Source of the DNA: Flagellimonas_B algarum | GTDB lineage: Bacteria; Bacteroidota; Bacteroidia; Flavobacteriales; Flavobacteriaceae | Direction of reading: 5' to 3' | Length of the DNA stretch: 64,000 nt | Assembly: GCF_040513375.1 (NCBI RefSeq) | Contig: NZ_JBEVTG010000002.1 | Coordinates: 1,054,001 to 1,118,000 of the forward strand | Part shown: positions 35,076 to 43,585 of the stretch, piece by piece | Position numbering within the stretch: the first letter of the stretch is position 1 | Layout of the letters: the number at the start of each line of letters is the position of its first letter | Position numbers and translations under genes: made by a program | The notes under the pieces: model-generated | What the model saw: the letters and a program-made list of their open reading frames with translations, nothing else | The model's database searches: none | Told to the model about the DNA's origin: nothing

Positions 35076-36787
35076 TGCAAGACATCATCCTACACCTCAT
35101 TAAATCATCGGGCATTTTATTCCTATTCTATGGGAGCTATATGCTCTTTCTGAAAAAAGAGACCCTTTTTACTGAAAACCGCTGGTTCTTGGCCCTGGGT
35201 TTACTTACCAGCCTCTTGCTCCCCTTTTACAAAATCAAACAAACCGTGATCATACCCGCACTACCCAACCTGGCCACGGGGGAATTCATACCGACGGCAA
35301 CCGCTTTAGACACTCCGACCCCTATCGATTGGTGGTTTTGGATCGGACTGCTCTACGGTTCCGTTGCGGCGGTATTGTTGCTCCGTTTTCTCATCCAGCT
35401 GGTGGCCCTCGGGCAATTGGCATCGCGGTCTGAAATCGAGCGTGTCGTTCCGTTCTATCACGTACGCACGAAAAAAACCATCGCCCCATTTTCCTTTTTC
35501 AAATACATCTATTACAATCCACGACAATTCGAGACGGAAGAACTCGATTCGGTCATTGCCCATGAAGAGGTACACGCCAAACAGTACCACTCCCTTGATG
35601 TGCTCTTATTGGAACTGTGCTGTATTCTGCTGTGGTTCAACCCTGTCGTATGGCTCTACAAGACGAGTATCAAGCAAAATCTCGAATTCATCGCGGATGC
35701 CGAGACTTGTAAGGCCTTCGACAAGAAAACCTATCAATACCTAATGTTGCGACAAGCGGTCGGGCAAGACACCCTCGCCTTGACCAATTCATTTTATAAT
35801 TCATTAATCAAAAAACGAATCGTCATGTTAAATCAAAATCAATCGAAAAAAACGAACAGTTTGAAAGTCTTATTGATCCTTCCGTTATTGGGGCTCTTTT
35901 TGGTCGGCTTCAACACCGACAAGGAGTATCGCTATGACGACCATGCCGTAGCGAATTCCTATAAATCGATCGAATTGATCATCAATAAAAACACCTCGGA
36001 TAGCGAACTTCTTAAAATGAAGCGGGAATTGGCCGAAGATGCCATTGACTTCTCCTATACGGTGGTTCACAATGAGGCAAAGGAAATCATCGATATCGCC
36101 GTCGAAGTTTCCGGCACCGGTAAAAACGGGGCATCGTTCAAGAATTCCTATAATTCATCCGACAACAACGGCATCCAGCCCTTGGTCATTTATATCGATC
36201 GTGAAAACAATAGGGTATCCATTGGATCCAAAGGCACCTACCATCAGAACGTCACCAAAATTTCGACGGATGACGACCGGGTCTGGGTCAGTCGGGGTAG
36301 CGGCCATAAAGAGATCATCATCAAGGAAGTCGATGGTGAAGATAAAATCTATGTCGATGGTGATGAAGTGGATAAGGATGATCTACACGAATACGGATAC
36401 AATGTCTTTGTCACCGATGATGACGATGAAGAAGTCAAAATACACTTGAGTAAAGACGGTAAGAAGAGTAAGCATAAAAGCGTTAAGGTCAAACGGTATA
36501 AAGATGGAAAGAAGGGCGATTCAAACGTTTTCATTATGCGCGATAGCGATAATGACAAGGATGTCGAGGTCATCAGTTCCGATGGTGGGTTCTTCTTTGT
36601 CGATACCGACGGCGAGGAAGGTCCTTTATACGTCATCGATGGCAAGGTAGCCTCGGCAAAGAAAGTCAAGAAACTCTCACCGAGCAAAATCGCGACCATC
36701 AATGTGCTGAAAGGGGAAGCAGCGGACAAAAAGTATGGCGCAAAAGCAGCCAACGGTGTGGTCGAAATCACCACCAAAAAGAATTAA
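35075..36787 (+). CDS. BlaR1-like M56 membrane peptidase with SusC-plug-like C-terminus
   Basis: A 570-residue membrane zinc protease that in other systems cleaves the partner repressor. Transmembrane helices lie at about 10-25, 36-52, 85-112 and 265-285; the zinc motif is HEEVH at 163-167. Beyond the last helix is a long periplasmic segment: an acidic, Lys/Asp-rich region (about 380-505) and a tail (515-570) with PLYVIDGKVA, IATINVLKGEAA and YGAKAANGVVEITTKKN. That tail is like the plug/ANGVV motif of SusC receptors. There is no penicillin-binding domain, so the ligand is not a beta-lactam by this evidence. Confidence 0.88.
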   Translation: MQDIILHLIKSSGILFLFYGSYMLFLKKETLFTENRWFLALGLLTSLLLPFYKIKQTVIIPALPNLATGEFIPTATALDTPTPIDWWFWIGLLYGSVAAVLLLRFLIQLVALGQLASRSEIERVVPFYHVRTKKTIAPFSFFKYIYYNPRQFETEELDSVIAHEEVHAKQYHSLDVLLLELCCILLWFNPVVWLYKTSIKQNLEFIADAETCKAFDKKTYQYLMLRQAVGQDTLALTNSFYNSLIKKRIVMLNQNQSKKTNSLKVLLILPLLGLFLVGFNTDKEYRYDDHAVANSYKSIELIINKNTSDSELLKMKRELAEDAIDFSYTVVHNEAKEIIDIAVEVSGTGKNGASFKNSYNSSDNNGIQPLVIYIDRENNRVSIGSKGTYHQNVTKISTDDDRVWVSRGSGHKEIIIKEVDGEDKIYVDGDEVDKDDLHEYGYNVFVTDDDDEEVKIHLSKDGKKSKHKSVKVKRYKDGKKGDSNVFIMRDSDNDKDVEVISSDGGFFFVDTDGEEGPLYVIDGKVASAKKVKKLSPSKIATINVLKGEAADKKYGAKAANGVVEITTKKN

Positions 36788-36820
36788 TAGCGACCCCATT
36801 CAGTCGCTTTGAGTCAAAAC

Positions 36821-36849
36821 ACCGGTTGGCCACACCAGCCGGTTTTTTT
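36821..36849 (+). terminator. Terminator after the BlaI/M56 unit
   Basis: Stem ACCGGTTGG (36821-36829) / CCAGCCGGT (36835-36843), one G-U pair, loop of five, then seven T. Confidence 0.85.
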
Positions 36850-37399
36850 GTCACCAAAAGAAACGAAAACGTCAATTTTGGCCATTTTTAAGCAAATTCC
36901 CCCCTTGGTTTTCGAAAATAGGCCAAAAAACCCCCTACAATTCTAACAGTTGAACAAGTAAAATGTTTTATGCTATTTCAATTTAAAACAATGAGCAAGG
37001 AGGTCACATCATAATTGTGACATATTTCATTTTTTTACTTACTATTTCGTATTCAATTTCATTAATTCCGCTATGATTCTTTGGAAGTATGACGATTCTC
37101 ATTTTATATTCAAACAAGAATTACGAAAACAATCATCAAATCACGAACAGTCACTAAAAAAAACAAGACAATGATCACTTTGGTAAAATTCCTTTTGACC
37201 CTGCTGTTAACCCTGGTTACTTTTATCTTATAACCGGTATAGGGGTGAATGGGAATTCACCGTTGGTGCAGCCCAACGGTTGGCTGTTGCTATATTCATC
37301 AAATCAAAATCGGGAAACCGAAAACAATCAAAATCGAACAGCGAAAGCCCAACATGATGTTGGGCTTTTTTATTGTATTTTGCATGAAATCAAACGCTA
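36850..37399 (+). other. 550-base stretch with a micro-ORF, hairpin and terminator
   Basis: No ordinary gene is present. Bases 36850-37080 are AT-rich with nothing recognisable. A 20-codon hydrophobic reading frame lies at 37171-37233 (MITLVKF, then a Leu/Thr-rich end). It is followed by a hairpin ACCGTTGG (37259-37266) / CCAACGGT (37273-37280) and a strong terminator (37344-37371). A weak promoter-like pair, TTG (37081) and TATATT (37105), lies 21 bases apart upstream. It may encode a small RNA or leader peptide. Confidence 0.4.
37344..37371 (+). terminator. Terminator of the putative small transcript
   Basis: AAAGCCCAAC (37344-37353) / GTTGGGCTTT (37359-37368), loop ATGAT, T run to 37371. 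Confidence 0.8.
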
Positions 37400-37540
37400 A
37401 TGTTCAAATTCCTGGCGAAACTCAACAAGCTGTTATTGCCCTCTTTCACCAAAAGACGTCTCGACCCCGCCAAGGCCAAGAAATGGCAATTGGCGATTAT
37501 CGGCTGGCGCTACTATGTGACCACCCGGGCATTGGACTGA
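37400..37540 (+). CDS. Small basic protein, 46 residues
   Basis: A short reading frame: MFKFLAKLNKLLLPSFTKRR, followed by LDPAKAKKWQLAIIGWRYYV and a TTRALD end. It is strongly basic with an amphipathic helix and a Trp/Tyr-rich C-terminus. I recall very similar short proteins in Flavobacteriaceae, sometimes labelled SsrA-binding protein, but it lacks the SmpB fold and that name should not be trusted. The stop lies one base before the convergent apt stop codon. Confidence 0.65.
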   Translation: MFKFLAKLNKLLLPSFTKRRLDPAKAKKWQLAIIGWRYYVTTRALD

Positions 37541-37541
37541 T

Positions 37542-38054
37542 TCAATAATGCAGCAAGGCCCCAACGGGCAGCGCCCCTAGCTTACGGGACCCTTGAAGAA
37601 AATCGAGTTCGATCAAAAAATTGCATTGCACGATGATACCGCCTGAGCGTTCTACAAGGTCACAGACCGCTTTTGCCGTGCCTCCGGTCGCCAACACATC
37701 ATCATGCACCAAGACCTTATCACCCTTGCGAATCGCATCAGCGTGGATTTCAAGGGTATCGGTACCGTATTCCAAATCGTAGGATTGCGACAAGGTGGTA
37801 TGTGGTAATTTTCCTTTTTTTCGTACGGGTATGAATCCAGCCCCCAGGCGGCTTGCCATCATCGGGGCGAAAATAAAACCCCGGCTATCGACGCCCACCA
37901 CCAAATCGACATCCCCTTTGGGCACCAAATCGCAAAGGCCATCAAGGGCGGCCATCAAGGCTTGGGGTGATTTCAACAAGGGGGTGATGTCTTTAAAGAC
38001 CACTCCCGGTTTCGGAAAGTCGGGCACATCGCGCACGTAGCTGTTTAAATCCAT
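37542..38054 (-). CDS. apt: Adenine phosphoribosyltransferase
   Basis: Purine salvage: converts adenine and PRPP to AMP. It has 170 residues, the usual length, with the PRPP-binding motif VLVHDDVLATGGTAKA, the VGVDSRGFIFAP loop and the conserved RKKGKLPHTT segment. It is convergent with the 46-residue gene and divergent from tRNA-Arg. Confidence 0.96.
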   Translation of the reverse strand: MDLNSYVRDVPDFPKPGVVFKDITPLLKSPQALMAALDGLCDLVPKGDVDLVVGVDSRGFIFAPMMASRLGAGFIPVRKKGKLPHTTLSQSYDLEYGTDTLEIHADAIRKGDKVLVHDDVLATGGTAKAVCDLVERSGGIIVQCNFLIELDFLQGSRKLGALPVGALLHY

Positions 38055-38120
38055 TAAATTATTGGATAAGGGGTTTTGTGATAAATTTAAAAAGAAATAT
38101 ATTTGCAGCCCTTAAAACAT

Positions 38121-38194
38121 GGCCGCGTGGCGCAACTGAATAGCGCATCTGATTACGGCTCAGAAGGTTGCAGGTTTGAATCCTGCCGCGGTCA
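38121..38194 (+). tRNA. tRNA-Arg (anticodon ACG)
   Basis: A cloverleaf can be read: acceptor GGCCGCG (38121-38127) pairs with CGCGGTC (38187-38193) with one G-U pair, D arm with GCGCAACTGAATAGCGC, anticodon stem TCTGA/TCAGA around the loop TTACGGC (anticodon ACG), T arm GCAGG..TTTGAATCC..CTGC, discriminator A. The 3' CCA is not encoded. ACG anticodons are normally edited to ICG by TadA. Confidence 0.93.
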
Positions 38195-38205
38195 CGAATA
38201 AATCG

Positions 38206-38238
38206 AAAAGCAAGCTAAATCATAAAGCTTGCTTTTTT
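38206..38238 (+). terminator. Terminator after tRNA-Arg
   Basis: AAAAGCAAGCT (38206-38216) / AGCTTGCTTTT (38226-38236), T run to 38238. Confidence 0.8.
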
Positions 38239-38324
38239 GATTTTGGAGGTTTTTGATTTTCAGCGTGTAGCGCTAAGGAACACCGAACGCAGTGAGGTAA
38301 TCCTGCCGCGGTCACTTAAGAATG

Positions 38325-38352
38325 AAAAGCTCGCCCCAAGGCGGGCTTTTTT
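38325..38352 (+). terminator. Terminator after the second tRNA-end copy
   Basis: AAAAGCTCGCC (38325-38335) / GGCGGGCTTTT (38340-38350) with one G-U pair, loop CCAA, T run to 38352. Its sequence differs from the first terminator. Confidence 0.75.
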
Positions 38353-38566
38353 CGTTTGAGCGTAGCAACGAGCTTGCTCGATTGCCAGAGTGAAAACGGA
38401 AAAAGAACCAAGCCGTAGGTTTGGAGCGCTTTTTATTTAGACTACGGGGCTGGCAGGAAAACCGAACGCAGTGAGGTACTCTAGCTGCGGCCATTTCAAG
38501 CTAAAAGTAGGCGATTTTACCCGGTGACATGAGAGGTACATCATGATACAATTCTTTGGCAACCCT

Positions 38567-39670
38567 TCATTCCGGTTTGATGGTATAGTCGATTGCAATA
38601 GGGGTTGGTCCTTGAACCGGTCCGATCAAATGCAACATTTGCATCCTAAACCGTTCTACGATATCGCGCTTCAATAACCATCGATGAAAATCCGCAGGAG
38701 AAGTGTTGTGGTGGTGCACACTTTGATACCCATTGGGAGCCTTTACATCCCTTCTGACCGGAAACTGCAACCACTTTCCTTGAAATTCCTCAGATAGCAT
38801 CCAATTCAAGTAGAGTTTGGCCGCGGCCTTATGTCGGGCTTCCTTGGGAATTCCGGCCGCCTGGAACCAGGTCAGAAAATAGTCTTTGCTCGGCAATACG
38901 AAACGGGTGTCGGAACCTGGCATGGGTGCGAAAGCCCAAAACGTGGTAAAACTGGCGGCATACCAACCCTTATTGATGGCGACATAAGGCATAGCCGTAC
39001 CCCGCACCCAAACGGGTTCACTGGCCACCAAATCCAACAGGTACTGCCATCCATACATTTCCTTGAGGTTCCAGAATTGGTATAGAACGGCGTCATCATC
39101 ATGGGGATAGGTCAATATCACCTTCCCTTTCAAAGCAGGGTCAAGATAATCCAGCGCATCACGGGGGATGTTATCCTCCCCAACCATCCCAGTGTTGACA
39201 AAATTGGAAAAGGTCACCCCATATAGTCCGGTCCAATGCCCATGGGGATCTTTATAATCCGGAAAGACCTTATCCCAGTTTTTAGGTTTATACGTATCGA
39301 GGAAGCCTTGTTCCGTATAGTACGTAAAGCGATGTAAGGTCTGGAATTGGATGACATCGGGGATGTTCTCAAGATCCCCGATCGTTCTTGCATTGTCATA
39401 ACGCGGGGCATGATTGATACTTACATCCACGCTATGGATCACCTTTAAATCAGGAAATCGAGCCTTGAACATGTCAAGGTAGTAATCGATCTGGTCGGAC
39501 TTATCCCCACCGGCACGCAAAACGAATTCCCCGCCCTCCTCCAAGGCGGCTTTATAGAGTTCTTCCAAAGATCGGTTTTCAATTTCAATACTCGCCGAGC
39601 CTTGATATTTTTGGGCCTGTATAAGGTTGCTTAGTAAAATGCCTAATATGCAAATGATGTATTTTTTCAT
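38567..39670 (-). CDS. Extracellular solute-binding protein, Fe3+/thiamine/2-aminoethylphosphonate type
   Basis: A 367-residue periplasmic binding protein of the type II fold (COG1840-like). It has a signal peptide (MKKYIICILGILLSNLIQAQ), then GGEFVLRAGGDKS and PDVIQFQTLHRFTYYTEQG, and WTGLYGVTFSNFVNTGMV in the middle. The start at 39670 was chosen at the signal peptide; an upstream ATG adds 48 implausible residues. No ABC permease or ATPase gene is nearby, so the transport partner or a non-transport role is unknown. Upstream lies the DUF5519 gene in the same direction, 19 bases away. Confidence 0.8.
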   Translation of the reverse strand: MKKYIICILGILLSNLIQAQKYQGSASIEIENRSLEELYKAALEEGGEFVLRAGGDKSDQIDYYLDMFKARFPDLKVIHSVDVSINHAPRYDNARTIGDLENIPDVIQFQTLHRFTYYTEQGFLDTYKPKNWDKVFPDYKDPHGHWTGLYGVTFSNFVNTGMVGEDNIPRDALDYLDPALKGKVILTYPHDDDAVLYQFWNLKEMYGWQYLLDLVASEPVWVRGTAMPYVAINKGWYAASFTTFWAFAPMPGSDTRFVLPSKDYFLTWFQAAGIPKEARHKAAAKLYLNWMLSEEFQGKWLQFPVRRDVKAPNGYQSVHHHNTSPADFHRWLLKRDIVERFRMQMLHLIGPVQGPTPIAIDYTIKPE

Positions 39671-39689
39671 GGTTAAACGATTGTTTTGA

Positions 39690-40274
39690 TTATTTGATTT
39701 TTCCTTTCGCATAGTCATAGGAGCGGCCCAGAATGATTTTGGCAGCAGCCAGTTCCTCTTCATTACGTGGTGCATAAAGCATAATGATGTTCGGTGGTAA
39801 ATATCCCTGTTCAATCAAGGGATGCCACTCGCCCCAACCTTTTGCAATGGTGATTTCGGCATCCTTGGTCGACAATCCTAAATGAAGACTATAATCAGGA
39901 TGGGGATGGAAATGGGCGAACTCAGTGCCGATCATAAAGGCATTGCAATCAGTGCACTTTCGGTCTTCGTCCATGCACATGGCCAAGGCCCCTGGAACGG
40001 ATATCGCACTAGGCCTTTGCTCGATAAATTCAAGTTGAAACGCCCAATCACGCAGTTCATTGACAAAAGAAAGGTCTTTCGGTTGTTGTTCAAGTTGTGA
40101 ATGTGGATTGGTATTCGTTGTCAAGGGTCGACCACCATCACGTTTCGGCAGCTCATTGAGAATTGATTCTTTCATTTCGAGTGTTCTATTTTCGATGACC
40201 CCAACCAATACCAATGCTGCAATTATGGCGGACAAAAACATATCCAACCCTGAACACCGTATGCTATCGATCAT
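39690..40274 (-). CDS. DUF5519 (luciferase-domain) protein with N-terminal helix
   Basis: A 194-residue protein ending in a DUF5519/luciferase-like domain, recognised by EFAHFHPHPDYSLHLGLS, AEITIAKGWGEWHPL and MLYAPRNEEELAAA. The name comes from distant similarity; no light-emitting role is implied. The N-terminal 28 residues may form one membrane helix. Three cysteines sit in CMDEDRKCTDC (a CxxC with a more distant Cys), which could bind metal. Start codon uncertain. It shares a transcript with the solute-binding protein. Confidence 0.75.
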   Translation of the reverse strand: MIDSIRCSGLDMFLSAIIAALVLVGVIENRTLEMKESILNELPKRDGGRPLTTNTNPHSQLEQQPKDLSFVNELRDWAFQLEFIEQRPSAISVPGALAMCMDEDRKCTDCNAFMIGTEFAHFHPHPDYSLHLGLSTKDAEITIAKGWGEWHPLIEQGYLPPNIIMLYAPRNEEELAAAKIILGRSYDYAKGKIK

Positions 40275-40369
40275 CGGCTTTTTGACGAAATTCCGAAACG
40301 GCCTTTGTAAAAAACTTAAGGTAGGTTAAGAAAGCCGCGTGATGTAGTATTTGAAATTGTAACTGAAAA

Positions 40370-40933
40370 CTACTTGAGCCGTTGTTTGCGCATCAAACTG
40401 AAAAACTCCGGGGTAATGCCGATGTAACTTGCAATGTACTTTAAGGGCACCCTGTTTAAAATATCCCTTCTGTCGTTCAAGAGACTTTCATACCGTTCTT
40501 CTGCAGAAAGTGTAAATAATTCAACGATACGCTTTTCTTGTACGATTAGGGCGTTTCGGAACAAGTCACTTACAAACCTCATAAAAACAGGTTCGGAACG
40601 AAGCAGTTCATCCCATGAACCCTTATCGATCGCCAACACTACCGAATCTTCAATAGCCTGGTAATTATAGGTCGATCGGGCACCTTCCGAAAATCCTTGC
40701 AAATTGCCCATCCAATATCCCTCGGTACCGAAAAGAAAGGTCTGCTCCTTGCCATGATAATCTGTCAAAAACGAACGGACACACCCCTTTTGGATAAAAT
40801 ACACTCGACGGGCCATTTCATCCCGCTTCAATAGGTATTGCTTTTTCTTTATTGCAAGTCTTTCGAAATAACGAATGATGCGGTTCCCTTCTTCAGCGGA
40901 AATAAAATTATGGGACAACAGATAATCAAGCAT
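40370..40933 (-). CDS. Crp/Fnr family regulator, short Bacteroidota form
   Basis: A 187-residue protein: cyclic-nucleotide-binding domain (about 15-130, with VYFIQKGCVRSFLTDYHGKEQTFLFGTEGYW split here as GCVRSF and KEQTFLFG) and a short C-terminal HTH (VPLKYIASYIGITPEFFSLMRK). This layout is common in Bacteroidota. The effector is uncertain since the phosphate-cassette Arg is not evident. Divergent or convergent partners: its upstream neighbour is the M50-like gene on the same strand, 84 bases away. Confidence 0.88.
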   Translation of the reverse strand: MLDYLLSHNFISAEEGNRIIRYFERLAIKKKQYLLKRDEMARRVYFIQKGCVRSFLTDYHGKEQTFLFGTEGYWMGNLQGFSEGARSTYNYQAIEDSVVLAIDKGSWDELLRSEPVFMRFVSDLFRNALIVQEKRIVELFTLSAEERYESLLNDRRDILNRVPLKYIASYIGITPEFFSLMRKQRLK

Positions 40934-41017
40934 CGGTGGTGGTGTAGGAGTTGTTCCGGAAAGTTAACAAATTGACCAAGATCAATACAATTCAAAACTC
41001 GTTGGCCTTGACCGTGA

Positions 41018-41563
41018 CTATACGATCCGTAATTTATATTTCGAATCCAAAAATACCAAACCGAACAAAAGCACCCCGGCAATCAAAAACGTCAAGAGGT
41101 TGAACACCAAAGAGTATCCATTTCGTCGGGAGGTCTTTACCACTAAATACAGTAGAAAGGCAACCACGAAAGCTGATATCGCATACACGTTCAAGCCGAG
41201 CTCCAAACTGATCCTACCCTCGTCATTGGGCTTAAATCGATTGGCCCAACCTGCCCCTAATCGCATGATAAATGGCAAGAATAGAAACGGGTAGAGCCAA
41301 ACCCTGCGATACTGCTTCAGAAGCAAGTAAAAACCGACGGCCTGCAGTATCGTGAACACCGGACCGGCAGCGCTTGTGATCATCCGATGAATGGTCGGCA
41401 ATTCCAAATCGGGATCTTTTGCCGAAGCCCCGTTCAAGGTAAACCCTGCTTGATAGCCCAGCAGTTCATAGGCCACCCAATGACTCATTTCATGGAAAAA
41501 AAAGGTCACTAGAGTCGCCAAAGCCATGATCGCGAAGTACTTCAGCCATTCGTTCAAAGACAT
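41018..41563 (-). CDS. Putative M50-type membrane protein
   Basis: A 181-residue protein with about five transmembrane helices. The zinc motif HEMSH at 24-28 lies within the first helix, as in site-2-protease-like membrane peptidases. The second M50 motif (LDG/NxxPxxxxDG) is not clear; a distant candidate is NDEGRISLELGLN. It may be inactive or belong to a related non-peptidase family. Its N-terminus lies 47 bases downstream of the LytTR stop, on the same strand. Confidence 0.65.
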   Translation of the reverse strand: MSLNEWLKYFAIMALATLVTFFFHEMSHWVAYELLGYQAGFTLNGASAKDPDLELPTIHRMITSAAGPVFTILQAVGFYLLLKQYRRVWLYPFLFLPFIMRLGAGWANRFKPNDEGRISLELGLNVYAISAFVVAFLLYLVVKTSRRNGYSLVFNLLTFLIAGVLLFGLVFLDSKYKLRIV

Positions 41564-41610
41564 ACTAGGTTGTTTATCAGCCCGGGCAAATGAATTGCGA
41601 AAGGGCCGTA

Positions 41611-42312
41611 TTAAAATGTTCGGTCTAAGTACCCCAGCACCTGTTCTCGATAACTGGAACCGATGGGCAATTCCATACCATTCAGCTCCACCTCGTTTTT
41701 GGAATACCCTTGAATATAGTGTTTGTTGATGATGTACGACCTATGTATCCTCAGAAAGTCAGGGCCCAATTCCTTTTCAAAGGCGCCTATATTGAGCTTG
41801 ACCCGAATCATTTTCGAAGGCTGGTGGATCTCGATATAATCTTTGAAACTTTCAATATAGATCAGCTTTTGCGTTTCCAACTTGATTTTTTTATGCCCTT
41901 TTCGGATATATACCGTGGCATGGGCAGCAGCGGTTTCGTTCGACAGGCCACTTCGGTCCATATGGGCGAAGAACTTCTGGACCGCCATAAAAAATCGTTC
42001 GAACACAATAGGTTTCAACAGATAATCCAAGGCACTGAGCTCAAAACCCTCCACGGCATAATCGCGATGGGCCGTAGTGAAGATGACCTGGGGTTTATGA
42101 ACGAGGTTCTTGAAAAAATCGACCCCTTTGAGTACGGGCATGTTGATATCCAGAAAAAGCAGATCCACCTGGTTTTTGGCTAAAAAAGAAGAGGCCTGAA
42201 GGGCATTGTCACAAGTTGCCGAAACCTGTAGTTCCGGAATTTTCGACACGTACTCCAGGATAAGCTCTTGGGCCAAAGGCTCATCATCAACGATCAAACA
42301 GGTATAGGTCAT
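41611..42312 (-). CDS. LytTR-family response regulator
   Basis: A 233-residue regulator: receiver domain (1-120) with phospho-acceptor D55 (LFLDINMP) and acidic pair D9/D10, then LytTR DNA-binding domain (about 135-233). It overlaps the kinase gene by four bases and forms a two-component system with it. The pair is divergent from the TonB-dependent receptor, its likely target by position. Confidence 0.95.
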   Translation of the reverse strand: MTYTCLIVDDEPLAQELILEYVSKIPELQVSATCDNALQASSFLAKNQVDLLFLDINMPVLKGVDFFKNLVHKPQVIFTTAHRDYAVEGFELSALDYLLKPIVFERFFMAVQKFFAHMDRSGLSNETAAAHATVYIRKGHKKIKLETQKLIYIESFKDYIEIHQPSKMIRVKLNIGAFEKELGPDFLRIHRSYIINKHYIQGYSKNEVELNGMELPIGSSYREQVLGYLDRTF

Positions 42313-43382
42313 AAGCTCAGTTCCAATTCTGTGGTATACGTATCGGCCCGTTCGACGATGTTCAATTGGTGCTTATTCGGGTATAATAGTTCCAATTGTT
42401 GTTTGATGTTAGTAAGTCCCAAGGACTTGCGATCGACATCTTGCGGTTTGGACTTGGGTTTGGAATTGCACAATTCAAAATGCAATTTTCGGTCCCGATT
42501 CACAACGGATATCGTAATCTCTGCATTGTCGATCGCCTCGGACACCCCGTGCTTAAAAGCGTTTTCAACAAAGGTCAATAAAAGTAATGGAGCGATGTGC
42601 TCTTCACCTGTCACCGATTCGTCGAATGAAATACTTACCCGCTTGCCATAGCGGATCTGTTCCAACTCAATGTATTTATTGATCAGCAACAATTCGTCCT
42701 TTAAGGACACATATTTGGTATCACAACGATAAAGCATATAGTCAAGAATATGCGAGAGGTTCTCAATGACCCGCACCGTTTTATCGGATTTCTTCAAAGC
42801 CAGCAGGTAGAGGCTGTTCAAGGTATTGAAAAGGAAATGCGGGTTGAGCTGGTTCTTTAGTGCATTCAATTCGGCCTCCCGTTTTTTCTCATACAACAGT
42901 AGCAAAGCTTGGCGTTCGCGATAAAACAAAATGGCCATGAGGATAGCTCCCGGATAGGCATAGTACAAAGATTTGGAAAAGAACTCCTTGAAATTGAAAA
43001 AAATACCATGAAACGTCGAGCTCGTAAACCTTTTCAAATACACTTCATACGAAGTTGGGTAGTTTGGAATCAGATACTCCAACAGAAAAAGGGTACAGAG
43101 CGCATGCACTACGACGAATGAGAGCAGTATGGTCAGAAAAAAGAGTGGAACCCTTTTTTTGTTCAGAAAATGGGGCACCAAAAGTCCGATGGTCGTATAG
43201 GCCACACCCATTTGTAAAGCAACACGGAACCCATATACCTCAAATAATTGTCGGGGTTCGGCATAATACCAATTCGCACTTGCCGTAGAGAAAGCGAAAA
43301 CGCAAACCCAAAACAGCGCATGCAACAAGAACTCACGGGTAGGGTTCGTAATTCGCTTTGAAATTGAGGCAATCGCTAGCAT
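42309..43382 (-). CDS. YehU/LytS-type sensor histidine kinase
   Basis: A 357-residue inner-membrane kinase with four predicted helices (about 20-40, 55-72, 80-105, 140-155) and a PF06580 kinase domain. The phospho-acceptor is H182 in NQLNPHFLFNTLN; the ATP-lid region is VENAFKHGVSEA. No periplasmic sensor domain is present, so the signal is likely felt within the membrane. Coupled to the response regulator by a 4-base overlap. Confidence 0.93.
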   Translation of the reverse strand: MLAIASISKRITNPTREFLLHALFWVCVFAFSTASANWYYAEPRQLFEVYGFRVALQMGVAYTTIGLLVPHFLNKKRVPLFFLTILLSFVVVHALCTLFLLEYLIPNYPTSYEVYLKRFTSSTFHGIFFNFKEFFSKSLYYAYPGAILMAILFYRERQALLLLYEKKREAELNALKNQLNPHFLFNTLNSLYLLALKKSDKTVRVIENLSHILDYMLYRCDTKYVSLKDELLLINKYIELEQIRYGKRVSISFDESVTGEEHIAPLLLLTFVENAFKHGVSEAIDNAEITISVVNRDRKLHFELCNSKPKSKPQDVDRKSLGLTNIKQQLELLYPNKHQLNIVERADTYTTELELSL

Positions 43383-43585
43383 TACACCAAGATAATCCTA
43401 ATTCGGAAGATTCCGATAATGCGGTGACGAAGAAGCCCTTTTCGCGTACGAACGGTCACATGACCATCGTTTTCAGGTTTCTTGTGCCAGAATGACCTTT
43501 TGTTATGCAGAATCCACCCATTGGTCTCCAAGACGGATAATCAACAGACTGGGTTTTTAGTTTTGAGCAAATCAATGACATACCC

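Larger units (their letters stand above)
38179..38500 (+). repeat. Copies of the tRNA-Arg 3' end with interleaved terminators
   Basis: A 17-base match to the 3' end of the tRNA (AATCCTGCCGCGGTCAC, 38179-38195) recurs at 38299-38315. Before the second copy is an 18-base unit ACCGAACGCAGTGAGGTA (38282-38299) that recurs at 38461-38478, followed by a decayed third tRNA-end copy (near 38482-38492). These look like remnants of tandem tRNA duplication or of integration at the tRNA 3' end. No integrase gene is present in the window. Confidence 0.6.

Noticed and set aside
38179..38315. Pair of 17-base repeats as attL/attR of an integrated element
   Set aside because: Only 120 bases separate the copies, with no integrase; kept only as possible attachment debris.
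38567..39670. Solute-binding protein as part of an ABC importer operon
   Set aside because: Neither neighbour is a permease or ATPase; the flanking genes are a tRNA and a DUF5519 protein.
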